A DNA stretch of 64,000 nucleotides from Penelope pileata (Eukaryota > Chordata > Aves > Galliformes > Cracidae). The translations under genes were made by a program, and so were the position numbers. The first letter of the stretch is position 1. Each line of letters starts with the position of its first letter. Under the pieces are notes generated by a model. That model had not been told where the DNA came from. It saw nothing but the letters and a program-made list of their open reading frames with translations, and ran no database searches. Below are positions 34,701 to 49,531 of the stretch, piece by piece. The DNA is taken from assembly GCA_013396635.1 (NCBI GenBank), contig WBMW01000226.1, positions 272,075 through 336,074 on the forward strand, read 5' to 3'.

Positions 34701-36890
34701 GTTATTTCAATAACTTCCTCTTCTTACCTGTACCTTTCTTGGAAAGTCTCCTAATGATCAGTGAAAGCCAGTATAAAAGAAATAAATGTTTTTCACAATA
34801 TATTATACTGAAACATCTCTGATCAGTTCTAGACAGTCTCATCCAAAAATGTTATCTGAAGCTTTGATTCCTGTGCATCTTAGAAGCACTTCAATAGCTA
34901 GTTTTCTGGGCCGCTCTTGCATCAGGAAGGCTGAATAAAACCTTCAAAGCTACTTTGTACATCCTTTATATGGCATTTCAAGTATCCTCATAAATTCCGT
35001 TTCTGAAATAAATATGCTTGAGGTACTATGTTCCTCCATCTTAAATACTTCAAGGCAAGACATTTTAAATAAATAAAAAAAATACAGCTTTTAACAGTGA
35101 AATTCCAATGAAAATGCATGCAACCTATAACATATTCAGGTGGTTATTTCAATTTAGTAATAACTTCACATCACATAAAATAATGTCTTTTTAAAGTTTA
35201 TTTTTAATTCTATTAATTATAATGTAGGTTATTCCTACATAACTACAGAATTTTCAGTCAGTACTTGACACTCAGTAAAAAAATATTTTTTAGCATAGAG
35301 TTAAAGATTATGTTCAGGCTTACCTATGTCTTAACCTGGACACCTCTCTGTCCTCATGTATGACCTAAATCTTGAAAATACTTCCTAAAGAACTAACGCA
35401 CTAAAATAAACGTTTCTGTGCATAAAAGTCTGGCCCTAGGTCTCATCACGCAGTTTCCTTTTCAGTAGGAGCAGAATCTAGATGGTCAATGCTAAACCTG
35501 ACATCCTAGTCTTCTCCTCTGTCCACCTTACCTGCCTTTTTGCATTGTCTTCCTTCCAAAGATGGAAGAACCATGAAAGAAAAACCAACGCTTTTCATCA
35601 ACGTTTGTCGGTTCTGTTGAGAGTTAAGAATCAGAGCAACATACATTTCTAAGGTATTTTGTATTGCGTAAAACAGGAGGAGGATAAAAGGAAACATAAG
35701 ATTCAGTAATGTATCATTTATTTTAAATGGAAATGATTTCCTTCAAAATTTTCTTATTTTTATCCCTAGATTTATTCCTTATTAAAGACAGAAAAGTAGT
35801 AACAGTTTTAAAAAAATATTTTTTTATAGAATAACTTACTTGACTTTAATAAGTTGCTCAAAATACTTATAACATTATTAGAGCCAGCATTTAAAGAATT
35901 TAAATGAATCTTCAAAGTGCACAGCTTATGAGATTTGCAAAATTAACTTCGTAATTACAGTATGAACAAAATACAGTGCTGATAGGCATTTTCCAACTGA
36001 ATGAAGCTCATTCCTAGCATTAAGCATTATGCATCCTGTCTCAGATAATTTTGGTTTACCCTAGGATGGGTACTACAATAGAGACAGATTTCCCAGTTAT
36101 TACCTATAGAGAAAAATGTCAGAAACTACTCCATAGATTTCGTATCATCAACCTGCTCATTTCAATATCTACCTGGTTTTATGAACTGAATTTTGATGGA
36201 GAGATCCTGTTTACACAAACTAAAAGTCTTGTTCTATTTAAAAGCCCTGTTTGAGGTTGCCAGAATCATCTTTTTATCTCTCAGGTTTTGCCTGAAAAAA
36301 AGAAACTTCGAGCATTGATAGTTATGGAAAATGGTTTCATAATCGATCAGGAACAATGTAGATTAGCTTTCTGATTTTAAAATAAAACTTTCCTTTTATC
36401 TCAGCACATAGAAATTTTATTTAGAGACTTCAGTGACTGACATTCTTTTAGAGGTATGGCATTCTAGCTTCTTGTAAAACAAGTCAAATTTAAATCTTTA
36501 TGAGTGACTGATTTGACCTGGGGTATATTCATTTGCCTTTCATATTACCTTTCACTACCCCCTCTCCCTCCTTTCCTTCGGACAACTCTTTGAAACATGC
36601 TTCTGCCATATTTGACAAAAAAAAATATGTACCCGTCCTACAGGTCTGAGTAAAAGAGCAGTGCTTACCATGAGGCTGGGTGGAAAGTGAATACTGACAA
36701 AACAAATAAAGAGAAAAAAACATCACCAATGCATATCAACAATGGAAGACCTTAGCTATGGATGGGGAGAATTCTCTTGTGATATCTAGGTCAAACTTGT
36801 AACAGGTCAAAACTGAATACATTGGCCTCCTTTATCATTCACATGGTCTGATCTTGTTCTTTGCCACATGACTAGTCTGTCATATAATCT

Positions 36891-37664
36891 AACGATGTTC
36901 AACAAGGCCAAGTGCAAGGTGTTGTATCTGGGTTGTGGCAATCCCAGATTTATATGTAGACTAGGAGAAGAACTAATTGACAGCAGCCCTACCAAGAAGA
37001 AGTTGGGAACCTGGTGGACAAAAAGCTGGACATGAGCCAGCAGTGTGCACTTGCAGTCCGAAAAGGCCAACTGTATGCTGGGCTGCATAAAAAGAGCGGT
37101 GGCCAGCAGAGAGGGGGAGGTGATTGTCACCCTTTACTCTACCCTCATGAAGACCCACTGCACCCAGGCCTGGGGCACCCAAAAGAAAGATGCAGAGCTG
37201 TTGGAACAGGTCCAGAGGAGGACCGTGAAGATGTTCAGAGGGCTGGAGCACCTCTCTGATTAAGAATGGTTGAGGGATCAGGCCTTATTCAGCCTGAAGA
37301 AGAGAAGGTTCCAGAGAGACCTCATTGTGGCCTTCCAATATTTAAAATAAGCTTATAATCAGGAAGAAGACATTTCACTTGGTCTGACAGTGGTAGGACA
37401 AGGGGAAAAAGTTCAATACTAATAGAGAGGAGATTTAGCTTAGGTGTTGGGGGGAAATTATTTACTCAGAGGACGGTGAGATGCTGGAACAGGTTACCCA
37501 GAGAAGTTGTGGATGCCCCTTCCCTGGAGGTGTTTAAAGCCACGTTGGATGGGGCCCTGGGCAGCCTGATCTAGTGGATGGCAACCCTGCCCACGGCAGG
37601 GAGGTTGGAACTTGATTATCATTGAGGTCCCTTCCAACATAAGTCATTATATGATTCTATGATA
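36891..37664 (+). pseudogene. CR1 LINE, 3' half with intact tail, ORF2 decayed
   Basis: The plus strand runs CR1 in sense from tgttcaacaaggccaagtgc to the 3' tail tatgattctatgatat. ORF2 blocks appear in shifting frames: DKKLDMSQQCALAVRK (37,014 frame), CIKRAVASREGEVIVTLYST and EQVQRRTVKMFRGLEHLSD (37,045-37,263), later equivalents of WNRLPREVVDAPSLEVF around 37,475-37,540, then the 3' untranslated region with gggaggttggaacttgat and aggtcccttccaac. Several frameshifts and stops make it non-coding. This is the most complete CR1 copy in the window and the only one with a clear octamer-type terminus. Confidence 0.93.
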
Positions 37665-40600
37665 TAAAAGGAGATACATATGCAAATCCACAAGTGGATG
37701 CCTCTGAAATGTGTCTGACAGGCATTTCTTGAGCTATTTAATCACGTGACAGAGCACACTTATATGAAGCGTGTGCATGCCCTAACACATAAGGATGCCT
37801 GCCAAATGGTAAGTGGCTCTAAAGTTTGCTTCCACAATGAAAATGTATATGTCCAGGTATAAAACTGTCCCTTCCTTGAACTGCAAGCAACTGCTCATGG
37901 GGTAATTAGTTATGATATTTCTTCTTTAGTTTTAAAACCTATGATTCTTTTTCACTGATCATTTTTACTTCAATTCCTGAATTTAAACAACAGGCTTATA
38001 GTAATATAAAACTACTTTTACAGAGAATTAGACTTTTTGGTAATGGTCTCTGTGTAGACATCCTTTTTACTAATCATTCACACCTGCCAAATAAAAGATG
38101 CTCAATTGCCCTAAATCCTCAGGTACATTTATAAAATATCGTGTTCCACTTAAATCTTCAGTTTTACCCATGGAATTATGCTGAAAAGAAGCAGATTTGA
38201 ATAAGCCATATAATCTTAAAGCAACAGTTTAAGGAAACATATTGATAAATATTACTTAATATCCAGAATCTTTATAAGCGATATTGGAAAAAAAGAAAAA
38301 TGACACAAAGCACCATAGTTAGATTACATTTTGGGGTGATACATGTTCACGTTAGATAAGAGGCAACACCTCTTTTTGCACACCAAATGAATTATATTAA
38401 GGAATTCAAGTGATAGAATACAACTGAAACCCTACGAATCTGTACAAAAACATCATCCCCAATTAAATAATTAACTGTATTAGAAGCAAGGCAAATTAGC
38501 ATAATTGGAGACTGATTTTTCCTGTTTCAGCCTCACAATTTTTAAAGACGTTAGGGATTTGGGAAGAAGAAAAAACTGAAGGGAGAACACAAGGACATGG
38601 AAACCTTTCAATGCACATTGCAGTTACTTAGCTTATTCAATTCATACCTACTATATGGTTTTATATGCATCATTAACAGTTCATTGTATGACTGCCTGTT
38701 TAGTGAGCTTCAGACACTGAGGACCTCTATATCTCAATGTTCACACTAGTATTTTAACTCTGCTAAGATTATAGCTAACAGGTACAATAACTGAAAGTTA
38801 CATAACTAATTTGCCAACGCCTTGGAAACCTTTTCTCCTTCATACTTTGCAAAGAAAAGATTCAATGCATTGTTATTCCATTTGAAGTCTTTCTTGAAAC
38901 ATGCTTCTCGTGGATACTGAGAAGACATGTTTCTGTTACCGTATGAAATAATTAACTGAACATACTTGCAAGAAACTTACTATAATTATAATTATATTAG
39001 AATTATTTCTATTTTTATTAAATTAGCCCTTTGCCTTTTATCATATTGCCTGTTAGCTATTGAAATAAATAAAGAAGCAATGCATTGTAGTACATTTCTT
39101 TAATTAAAGTTGATTATTTTTATTTCATTGCAGTATCATCTTGAGAAGGGTTGGAAATGGAGAAATTCAGTAATTAACTACGCCATACCTAGTAGGTATA
39201 GTCTCCACTGCAGCTTGCTTTTTCTTTTGTCTGCACAATAGCCCCCTCCCACAAGGGAAATTGATTTTAATTTAACAGCACTAAAAGCCTCTTGATGTTC
39301 CTGTCTGGACATCCTCCAGTCTTTGAGGGAATTATGTCATGTGCATGGCTGTTTTCCAGCTTCTTCCTTCTTAAACTATGATATCCCAAAAAGAACTTTC
39401 CATTACTTCTAATAGAAGCAGAGCAGACAATTAACTATTACTTCCTTTGGTGTTAATTTTAGAATATTTCTTCTCTTTATCTTAGCCCACATTCAAATCT
39501 GGGGGATTTAAAATATAGGAACAATCTTGTAAAAATATGCTTAATTTTTATATGACATACAAGAAAATGAAAAGACAAAGCTCTCAGTACTGTACCTACT
39601 TATAAAGTAAAATATAATTTGAACAATACCTCAGTAATTTTCATGAGAGTTTCTATTCTTGCATTATGTAAGATGGAAAAAAATATCTACAGATCATTAT
39701 CTGTAAATAATGCAACATTTTTTCAGTAGATTGAACATGATAAAGTAAAATCTATTCAAAATTTTACTCAAATTTCAGCTGAAACATTTCATGGTTTGTG
39801 AAAGATCATCAGACTTTTTTTTCTTCCATTCTAAGCTTTCCGGTCTAGACAAACACCTTTTATTAAATGTACCCATAAAGCTGAGACCGTAAAAATCTGT
39901 GAATGAATTTTTAACGTTAGCAAGATCTCTACTAGTTCGATAGATTTTAATCAACAGAATGGTTGATGCACTTTTTTTCTCTGACCTGCAACTGTAAATA
40001 TTACAATAACATAAGAGCTATTCTATGATAGTTCTAGAAGTAGAGGAAAAAAGAAAGAAGGCTTGGGGCTTTGTTTTTGTTCTGTCTTTTTGTTGTTGTT
40101 GTTTTTTTCAATCCTTCCTCCAAAATGAGCTTCTTAAGTATGTACAGAATAATTTCCAGACCTAAAAGTTATGGGGATCGGATATGTGTTAGCATTTAGA
40201 TGCACAAGTCATCTTCAGAGTATCTATTTCAGCCAGTACTGAATACAAGATATGAAATTTACTAAAAGAAAAATCAAAGAGTGGACAGTTCCAGATGCTT
40301 ACTGGAAAGGGGAACCATTCCTATGGAAGAGACACTAGACTAGAAGATTTCACTGACCTAGTCTGAAAGCAAAATTTGAATAGTTAGCTGGGCAAAGTCT
40401 GTCATATTATAAAAGAGACTGATGGTGATGTAAGCTAATCAGAGGGAAAAATATCCATTGTTACCCAGAGGAAAGTTAGTCCTTTTCAGTTTAAATCTGG
40501 TAATTCCTAAAGATTAAACATACTTTTATGTCAATTTAATTTATTTAATACTTTTATGACTTTAATTTCCTTGAGGAAGCCAGCAATGACATCAAAATTG

Positions 40601-43600
40601 CAGATAAATAAAATGATTTTTTTCAGTCTACTCCACATCCGCACTGCAGTCAGGTGGAACTGTACAGATGTTCATTTCCAGCACCCAGGAAACTTTATAA
40701 CTGCTGAGTTTTCTCAGACATTTCCCAGATTTTCCTCACATAATGCAGTTATGCTGAATTCTGGTTTATTTCCAAGTATTTTCTCTCCTTCTGTTCTTGT
40801 TCCACTTCTTCTTTATTTTCTTTTTTCCTCAACTAGTTCTTCATTGATTTACTATTAAAGAGTGCAGTATTATATCTGCATAGGTAATAATTCCTTCAAT
40901 TATTTCTATAGAACATAACATTATTTTGGAATCATAACAAAGTAGAATAAGGAGACCCTCAAAAGTCAACTAAGACACTTTAGATAATGCCAGGGAAAGA
41001 TTTAAGGAAAACCCTGTAAACCTAATTCATCTCTGATGGACGTCACTGACAAGCAATACGTATTGTTGCAAGCAAAGGAACTAAAATCTCATCAAGAAAT
41101 ATTAATGCATGTTTGTGAGGTAAATGATATCCATCTAACAACAGTTAAGCTTCTCTTCATGTTAGAACAATAAAATCTTTTTATTTCCTTTTTTTCCTCT
41201 TCAGGCAGAACATTTCCACTTCACAGTGTTTGTCTTTTGTTTTTCTGTCCTCTAAAATTACTCAGAAAACCAGTTACATTTTCATACCATTAGTTGGTTC
41301 TGTCAAAATTCCTTCATACAGACAAATATAAATGCACTACATGTGATAGCTAAGTGTAGTACTATTCAACTTTCAAATATGGAACTCATTTAGGAATTCT
41401 CTTAGATAACTGAAGTTTAAGATCTATTTAATAGTTTTCTAGGCAGTAGTTTGACAATGTAATATTTCAGGGATTTTTTTTCTAGCCTTTTTCTGTTTCA
41501 TGCATGCACCATCTTATATATATAGCATAATCAATGATGATGTAAGGACGATTTTTTAACATTAAAAAATAAAGAGAAAAAAAGAATGTGCAGCATCTTT
41601 GTGTAATTGTTACAGGTTTGAGCAGTTGATTTCCAGTGATTAAAAAAAAAAGTTTCATATAAAGCAGCAAATAACACATCAATTAATCAAGGGTTCTCTT
41701 CCTTCCATCCTTTTAGATTCAAATGTTTTCTCACCCTGATTAAATTTTGGGCAGTATCTTGTTGAGCATCTTTCTCTGCTTTGCAGAATCTCAGTTCATC
41801 CTTGACGCAGGCTTCCATGTCAAGGATTGTTCCCAGTGATGGTCTCTCCTCCCACTGCAATGAACAGAGCAGTTGAAATCACATGGAGAACACCAGCCAG
41901 CTTACAAAAGATATTAGATAGAATTAGATGTCCTCATGTAGTAAAGGAATCATTCTTCCAACCTGTACTGACATATTCAAAAAGTTGTTCCGCTGCCTTC
42001 ATGAGGAACCACACCTACACAGCCTTACACCAATAGGTGTTAAAGGTCATGGAGGTATGTGCCCTCACCTTTGAACTCTGGTACCAAAGGTGACAGTGCT
42101 CTCCTCTTCAAGGCCGATACTTTGTAAAATATTTCTACAAATAGTGTGAGAACTGTATATGGGAATTCAAAGCAAATTATTAATATTTTCCTCAAATCCT
42201 TTTTTTCCTTCTAACGTGCTATACATCACCTTTCCACAGCATGTTACGAGCTCTGTGAATTCTCTGCTTTTTTTCTGCTTTTGGCACAAAGGAGTGGCTC
42301 ATGACCGTTTCCAGGAGGATAAGCATTAGCTAGAGACCTTCTGGATGAAGAAGATACTAAAAAAGATAGCAATTCTAGTCCAATTTGCTTGTCATTCAAA
42401 AGGCTTGCTTTTTTTAGCGTAACGAATAGTCGAAATATGTCATTACAATCTTTTCATCTTCTATCCATATAAATATATGGACAGAGAACGTATTTTTAAA
42501 GTAAAACCTAGTTGCAAGCAATAGCAAGTATATTACGATACAAGTGGCAAAGATCAGGGCATAGAACTTCAAACTTTCAAAAAAAAACTTGAGTTTGTCC
42601 CATATTCTGATAAACCAATCATGGAGATGGAATACCAATTGAAAGTTTCCCATGGAGAGCAAAAAGACAGTGCAGTTGTTAAAAGGACATCACCCAAAAT
42701 AATATTTAAATTGTTAATTAGACATAAATGCAAAATCTGGAGGTGATGTTTCTTCTTAAATGGTAAAGGAAAAAGCATTCAGGGAAAGACATTATTTCTT
42801 TCCTATTTCAACATGAACTTAATTTGTTCTGAACTTTGGAAATTTATCTTGAAAACCAAAACATGATAATCTGCACTTAAGCAGTTGTGTGCCTTTCTTT
42901 ATAGAAACATATAAAAACGTATTTGTTCCCTAAAATGAAAGAAAAAAAATCAAATAGGAATATGAGTTAAAAAATAACATTAGGAATATAATAAATAATA
43001 TAGTATCTTAACTTGAAACTGAAGTAGAGAAAGTGATGCTATTACAAGCTTCTAAATACACTACAGGTCATCCATATAAATGGGTCTGCAGTCTCTGTGC
43101 ATACATGTGTTAATATGCTCCTGAATTTTACACACATGGTTAGGAAATGTCTCTCTCATTTTATTAACTCTTTCAGTTCTTTCCTGTTACTGAAGGGCAT
43201 TATAACTCCCTTTGTTATTTGATCATATTTCTATACGATTGAGCCTTTTGGTAGAACAATTGTGTTCTCAGTGATGCAAATCAATGTTTTCCAGATGGAC
43301 AATTGAAAGAACTCACTCAGTTTTAAATTCCATGTCTGATGTGCTGTAATTTGTTTTACAGTTTCTCCCCACCTCCACACCCTGCCCAAAAAAAAAAAAA
43401 AAAAAAGAGTATTTATAACCGCAAAAACCTGCAGTTCTGACTACCAAAGAAATAAACTTCAGAGTTCAGAAGCCAACTCCAGGGCAACCTGATAATATCT
43501 ACAGGAAAACTCAGGTACAATTTTATACTGGGGCTGTGTGAAATCACACATACTGCTTGTGCTCTAATTGATCATTACCAAAAAACTGAAACTATTGGTG

Positions 43601-46600
43601 GAAAGAAGTGATGTGACTAACCCAGAGACCATTACAGCTCTAAATAATTCTCTGGAGCAATAGTAGCTTTACAGATGCTTCTCTATCCTCATATTTTACA
43701 ACTTAGCAAAAGAAAAACTGCTTGTTCTCATCAATTTCCAGGGGGAAAAAAAGTAAAAATTTCTACTGTATTGAAACAATCTCATTTGCAGTGGTAAATC
43801 CCTTCCACTAAGAAAACAATTTCAGCAAAATCAGCATGTCAATTATTTTGTCCTAGGAACTGTATTTTCACGAATAAAAAACATAATTTTTAAATTTCAG
43901 ACCAAACATGTCTGTCTGGGTTCATTCAACTCAAGAATTTCATTTACTTTAACAAGCTCTTCCCATCCCACAATTGATTATATGCTAAAAATACAGTTTA
44001 CTTTTACAGGCTTGTTTCAATCATGCATTTAAAACAAAATAGTAAGGATCTCAAATGGCTGGTAACAGATAAAGCAGATAAAAACCTTATCTGTTAACGC
44101 CAAGGAATGCCAGCTGGGGTCTGTCATAAATATGGGAGTAGAAGGACAGAAATTGTTGCAAGATGATTTCTTTAGACTTTCATCTTGGAGCACTACTTGC
44201 ATAGGAGCCCAACTTTTTATCAATATATATAGAAAGGAGAATCAGGTCTCACAAGGCGTGTTTTATTTGACTACTGTTACTGCTTTTTAGAACTTTAAAG
44301 GCATTTAACCTTCAACCTCAACGACGCCACTTAGCTTTCATGAGACATCTGCGTAACAGCTGACCTGCTAAATCACAGCTGTATCTGGAAAGTCATAGCT
44401 ATAAACTATTTGAAAAAAAGAGCTTTTACATTAATAGTACATTTGAAATACGACAAGGTTACTGTTCTAATGACAACAAGGAATCTCAGAGTCTTTAATT
44501 GCGTAAAGAAGCATTTAAAACTTTATAGAGAACAAGAGAGAGAGTGCTTTTTCTTCCACTGTATAACTTCAAAGTAAACCTTTCCATCTTACAGTTCAAG
44601 GGTGATATTTAAGCAATTTCTCTTATTTGAACAATTCTAACTCAGTTCATGTTTTTGCTACAAGAATATGATATTACATTTTAACTTAATAAAATAAATG
44701 GTTCTTACTGGGTAGAGAATTTATACACACACTGCCTAAGGTACCACATAAAGACAAAACACTGGGAAATATGTTGCAGGGAGTTACTATTCGGTCTAAT
44801 ATCAATATAAAGAATAGTACTGTAAATATCATCATGACATTACTGATTTATTTAGCAAGTAACATTGACATTTTTTTGCCTTTCTACCATCATAGTATAG
44901 CCTACTTCCTGTTAGTCATTTATCTCAGTTCCCACACAAAAAGCGTTACTAGCTCTTTTTGGTCTTCTTCCTAGTTTCAACATCTTGTCTGGATCACTTC
45001 TTGGGCCACTGACAATAATAATAGTTCATCTGAAATGAAGCACTTTGAACAACTTGTTCCAAGACAGTTGCTTTTCCTTCACACTGATTTCATTTAACTG
45101 GGAATAAAAAACACTTCTGTTATCAAGAATCTCTGATTTTCCCCTTTATTTAAAGCTGAGACTTCTGAATTCTATCTCTTAGGAGCTTTGGTTTTGTTTA
45201 TTCTTTTGTCATCACTGACTATCTTGTTTTTTTCTTAGAAGTATGTACAGAGCAAAAGAAGAGAAAAACAATAGGTGAAATCTCCAAGGAAAAGAAAGCA
45301 GTGTTGTGCCATTCTGGACACCAGAGAACCAAGAACAGTTAAATGGAATGCTTAGATTCACACATCTCTGTTGAACCAATTTTAATGATCTATACAGCAG
45401 GAAGAGAACTATATTATAAAATTTTTTATTATCTTTAAGGATTTTTACTGAAGCAGAGAAAGATAAATATTTTAAATATGTTTCATGAAAAGTTTAAAAA
45501 TTGGAGAATGCCTTGCACATATACCAAGCTTTTCCAAAAGGTATTTTTACAACAAAAATTTTACAACTCTAAGGTTTCTCTTGCTCAGGTTACTTGCTTA
45601 GATATCTCTCTTTATTTTTTTTTTTTTCTCCACTGAACTTCTCACAGCTTTCTTGGCAGATCTTCACTGATATTAGAAAGGACAGTGAGGAACTCTGAAA
45701 TTAAAAAAACAATAACAAAGTCTTTTAATCCATCTCCCTTTAAGACATTCCTGCTGTGCAACAGAAGCCTGGGTAGCCTGCTCTCCCAGTCTTCTGTGTC
45801 TGTAAACACTATTATCTTCTTCCCTAAATGTACTCATAGTTGACCATTTTCTTTTTTAAATCCAAGTTTTTTGTTTCTTTCTTTTCATCTTCTTGAAAAC
45901 TGGTCTTCATTCTATCTTATTTCTGCTTAGCAACTGGAAGTCAGACAACAGGAGAGAGAGAGCACCTCTGTTCAGCTTGAAGATCTCTGCTAGCAAGGTC
46001 TCAGCCCTGAAGGTGTACTTTCAGGAACACCACAGGAGTTGCTTTGCCTGTGTATGGCATTTTCTTGTGATTTCTCACTGTACTCTTTCTATTTCTCTGT
46101 AAGGAAGCACTAACAAAATAAACATATAAACAAGTCTGGTAAATTGAGGACCTACAAACATTCTTGTCTTCAGGCTGGAGATATGGGTACTCTTATTTTG
46201 AAAGTTAAGAAGAACAGATAACTTCAGTTCTGTGAGAAAATGAAAATTAATGAAAACATACATCTTTCCTGCGTGATAAGAAATGCCATCATTCAGTTTT
46301 ATTTTAATCTAAAATGTCTTTCTAGTGAGTCAGGAGATTAACCCACACTATTACGCCATCTTACCAGAGGCTGGTTTTCCTCCCATTGGAGTCAATAGCA
46401 AAATTCCTGTAATGAAAAGAGAAACTGACTGAAGAAAAACATTAACCATATCCTTTGAACATTTTTCTCTGCCTAATGGAGTATGTTAAAGCTTCTCTAC
46501 ATAACTTCTGAATAATATTGTATGCAATTTCATTATTAAAGTTTCACTTAATTTGATTCTACTCTGAGGTTTCTGGTTAAAAATAAAATATGATTAATGC

Positions 46601-48525
46601 TTAGAAAAGAGAATGAGAATTCTGGGTGTGAGGGAAGTTGAGAATTCTCATAATGGCTACAGTTTCTGGGTAAGTTGCTTTGATAATTTTCATAGTAAAG
46701 AACATTAGTGTTACCCTTGCTTATTGCAGCTCTCTACCCTAGCAGTCAGTGCTCTTCTCAGTGATTCTTTTTTAAATTAATTAGTGAGGCATTTGGCTAC
46801 TTAATATGACACGCTGATAAAACAATAGTTTTCACTGAAGGTCATTAGAGACTGTATACAACTGTAAGAATGTGAACACCTCTTTGTATACATACATCCT
46901 ACCTGCATCATGAATGAATTTCAGTTTTAGAGTGTGAAAAATTGTCAGATGTCCCTCTGGCTATCTGCTAGACATGGGTTTTCAAGAGAAGAAAGCCCAT
47001 ACAGGCTGGAAAGAGGGAAGACAACCGTGATGTACTAAAGTCACAGTCTGAACAGATTATAAAGATGCCAAGCATTTAATGATACTATTAGCAGGTATGT
47101 ACTCAATACCAATTCTAAAAATCTACTCGTGCTGCTTTGGACTAGATAGTTGGATATGAGCAGAACAGAAACTGAAGCTGTTTCCAAAAACTGAGTTTTG
47201 TAAAATCTTGATTTTCTTTGACCCATACAGCCTCATGTCCTAGCCTCCCACTCAATTGGTGGAAGCCTATTATGATAATTAGGGATTCATTATAGAAAGA
47301 AATTTGATCAAATGAGATAAAAGCCAGAAGTTGCAGCTTTCCTATGGTGGTCATGCCTTACCTTTCATCATATGAATTTAGCTGGAATTTTTTTCTCATG
47401 AGACTTTTTGAGTCTATTATGATAAGTTTTTTTTATACAGTATGTAAATTGTGTATAACAAAAATAATGTAGTATATATGGTAAAATATAATAAAGCAAT
47501 TATGCATAATAGATGCAGTATGATAAAGCAGAAAAAATATCATAATCTAACAGCAGTGTCTTGGTTACATACCAAGCTAACCTGTCTATTCTCTTTATTA
47601 ATTATTATTATTAATTTTTATCGTTATAGTAGGAGATCAACAATGTCTTTCCTAGTAGCGCTACCTATGTGGGACTTGAGTATAATTAAGTGATTTGGAA
47701 TTCATGAAGAGAGGGGTCACCCTACAATTGAGGATGCAGATAATCACATTTTCCAATGGGTTTTTTAATTCACATTTGGCCAAGACATTAAAAGCAATTA
47801 TGGCATTAAGCTCTTATGGATTTAAAGAGGATCATTTTGGATAAATAAACATGTATGATAATGGAAGCTTTTTAAAAACCGAAATTTATTCCACAGATGA
47901 TCTCCAACAAAACTACTGAATTCCAAATGCCGAGGAAATTTGAGTCTGTCTGCTAAATTTCTAAATTTAACAGATAAGCTTTAACTAAGCCTTATTAGCT
48001 AGAGGAAACCTAATAAATGTGGTCTTTTCCCAAGAATTATGTGATACTAGACCCTGACCAACAAAATAATCACCTTCAAGCTTAATAAATAGTTCTATTG
48101 AAATCAATAGAAATTATCTTAAAATATAAACTCCAGCATGTGTTTAGAACTTGTGAAGAATTTAGTCTTTTCTTTTTATTTGAAAAATATCTAGAATATA
48201 ACAAGCCATAATGACCTGGAAAAAGAGATAAATTATAAAAAAACAGGAGTCAGCAAATAACTGACATAACTTGCTGCAGCTGCAGGTTAATATATCAAAT
48301 CTGTACCAATAACTACCCTTAGACAATAGGAAAACTCAGAGTAAAATCTTGGTTGTGACTAGTGGAGCTGGAGGTACTACTCCTATGCTTTGCTAAATCT
48401 CTATAGCCGTAAAATGAATCCCCTTGTTATGGTCACTAATAAAAGGTAAATATTATTGATGATAGAAGCATCTAAGATTTCCAAATAATAATGATGAGAT
48501 ACCCAAAATCAATCCTGTAGATAAA

Positions 48526-48608
48526 CAAATAGAATAAAATCTGAAATGGACTCAAATAGAATAAAATCTATAATGGTCTTAGAATAAAATCTAAAATGGA
48601 CTCAAATC
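48526..48608. repeat. Three-copy tandem repeat, about 27-bp unit
   Basis: The core agaataaaatct occurs at about 48,531, 48,558 and 48,581. It is followed each time by an a-atgg-ct variant and, in two units, ggactcaaat. Units differ by a few substitutions and small length changes. Confidence 0.8.
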
Positions 48609-48839
48609 TTAGGAATGTTTTCAGTTTAAACATGGGTTTAGAAAATACAAATGCAAAAGCAGAGCAGGATCTATTACTATTGGAGTAATATTTCAGCACT
48701 CATTTCTGGCAACTGCAAGAATAACTTTCATTAGGCTTTTTATGCTGCTGCATGAAACAACAGGTGAAAGACCTCATCATTAACTCAGACAATATAACTC
48801 TATGAGTAACTGATGTGCTCTAGCAAAATGTGAAGCAGC

Positions 48840-48861
48840 CTCTCTCTCTCACACACACATC
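48840..48861. repeat. (CT)n(CA)n microsatellite
   Basis: ctctctctct passes directly into cacacacaca. Confidence 0.85.
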
Positions 48862-49334
48862 AACTTCCCTTTCTCCTCTTGTATGTACAAACCATTGTCA
48901 GAAACATCTGTTTGTCTTCTAATGAGGAAGGAGGCAATGCTCTCACTTTGTAGGCACAGTTCTATTAAAAATTTTCTGTTTTCCAGCCCACACCCTTCAG
49001 GCAGCTCACATTAACAATCCTTCTATAACAGTTAGCATCTGCAATGGTGTACCACCCACTAGCTTCTGGATTACCCTGCTTGCAAAGTTCCCTGACTGTA
49101 CTTCTTCAAAAAACAATATGACATTTGGAATTCAAAAGGTTGAAAAGCAAGGATTCTCCTTAGAGATAAACTGTTCCCTTGATTTTGGGTTGCTACCAGG
49201 AAATTTGCAATTCTCTTGATACCAGACCTACCTTCGCCTTTTTCTTCCTTTTTAATATTATTGTCTCTCTTTTAATTATAGTAGCACCAAGAGACCCCAA
49301 ATGCAATCAGTAACTCATTCTGCCAGTCTCTGCG

Positions 49335-49484
49335 AAGACATATGGTATGAGACAGTCGTTGCCCTGAAGAGCTTACAGTTTAAATAGGCAAAACAATAAT
49401 CAGACACATTAACATTATTATCACTATCTCCCAGGTGGGAAATTGAGTCACAAAAATGAAAAGCAACATGTTCAAAATCACATG
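49335..49484 (-). repeat. Possible ancient SINE/LINE relic, antisense
   Basis: The string gccctgaagagcttacagtt near 49,361-49,380 and the later tatctcccaggtgggaaatt, gagtcacaaaaatg, gcaacatgttcaaaatcaca look like the antisense of the same core found at 30,721 ('acagatgaggaaactgaggcac...aaggtcaca'). The match is gapped and diverged. It may be a MIR- or L2-like relic; the family is unsure. Confidence 0.4.
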
Positions 49485-49531
49485 TACATTCCGTACATTG
49501 AAGGATAGTTCAGTCCTCCTAGAGTTAACAA

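Larger units (their letters stand above)
30798..36890. other. AT-rich non-coding stretch with candidate conserved block
   Basis: No supported gene. Frames at 32,208-32,465 (-), 32,396-32,617 (+), 35,506-35,697 (-) and 36,051-36,254 (+) lack motifs. The ATTA-rich section 31,340-31,700 is listed separately. A TTTTA-rich run lies at 34,240-34,288. Confidence 0.5.
37665..49334. other. AT-rich non-coding stretch
   Basis: No gene or RNA gene is supported over this long stretch. Frames at 40,556-40,858 (+), 41,827-42,036 (+), 42,414-42,662 (-) and 45,893-46,102 (+) are unrecognised. A poly-A tract lies at 43,389-43,406, a tandem repeat at 48,526-48,608 and a CT/CA microsatellite at 48,840-48,861. 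Confidence 0.5.

Noticed and set aside
36807..37251. Minus-strand frames of 107 and 92 codons opposite the CR1 copy
   Set aside because: They are antisense to a clear CR1 ORF2 remnant on the plus strand and have no independent features.
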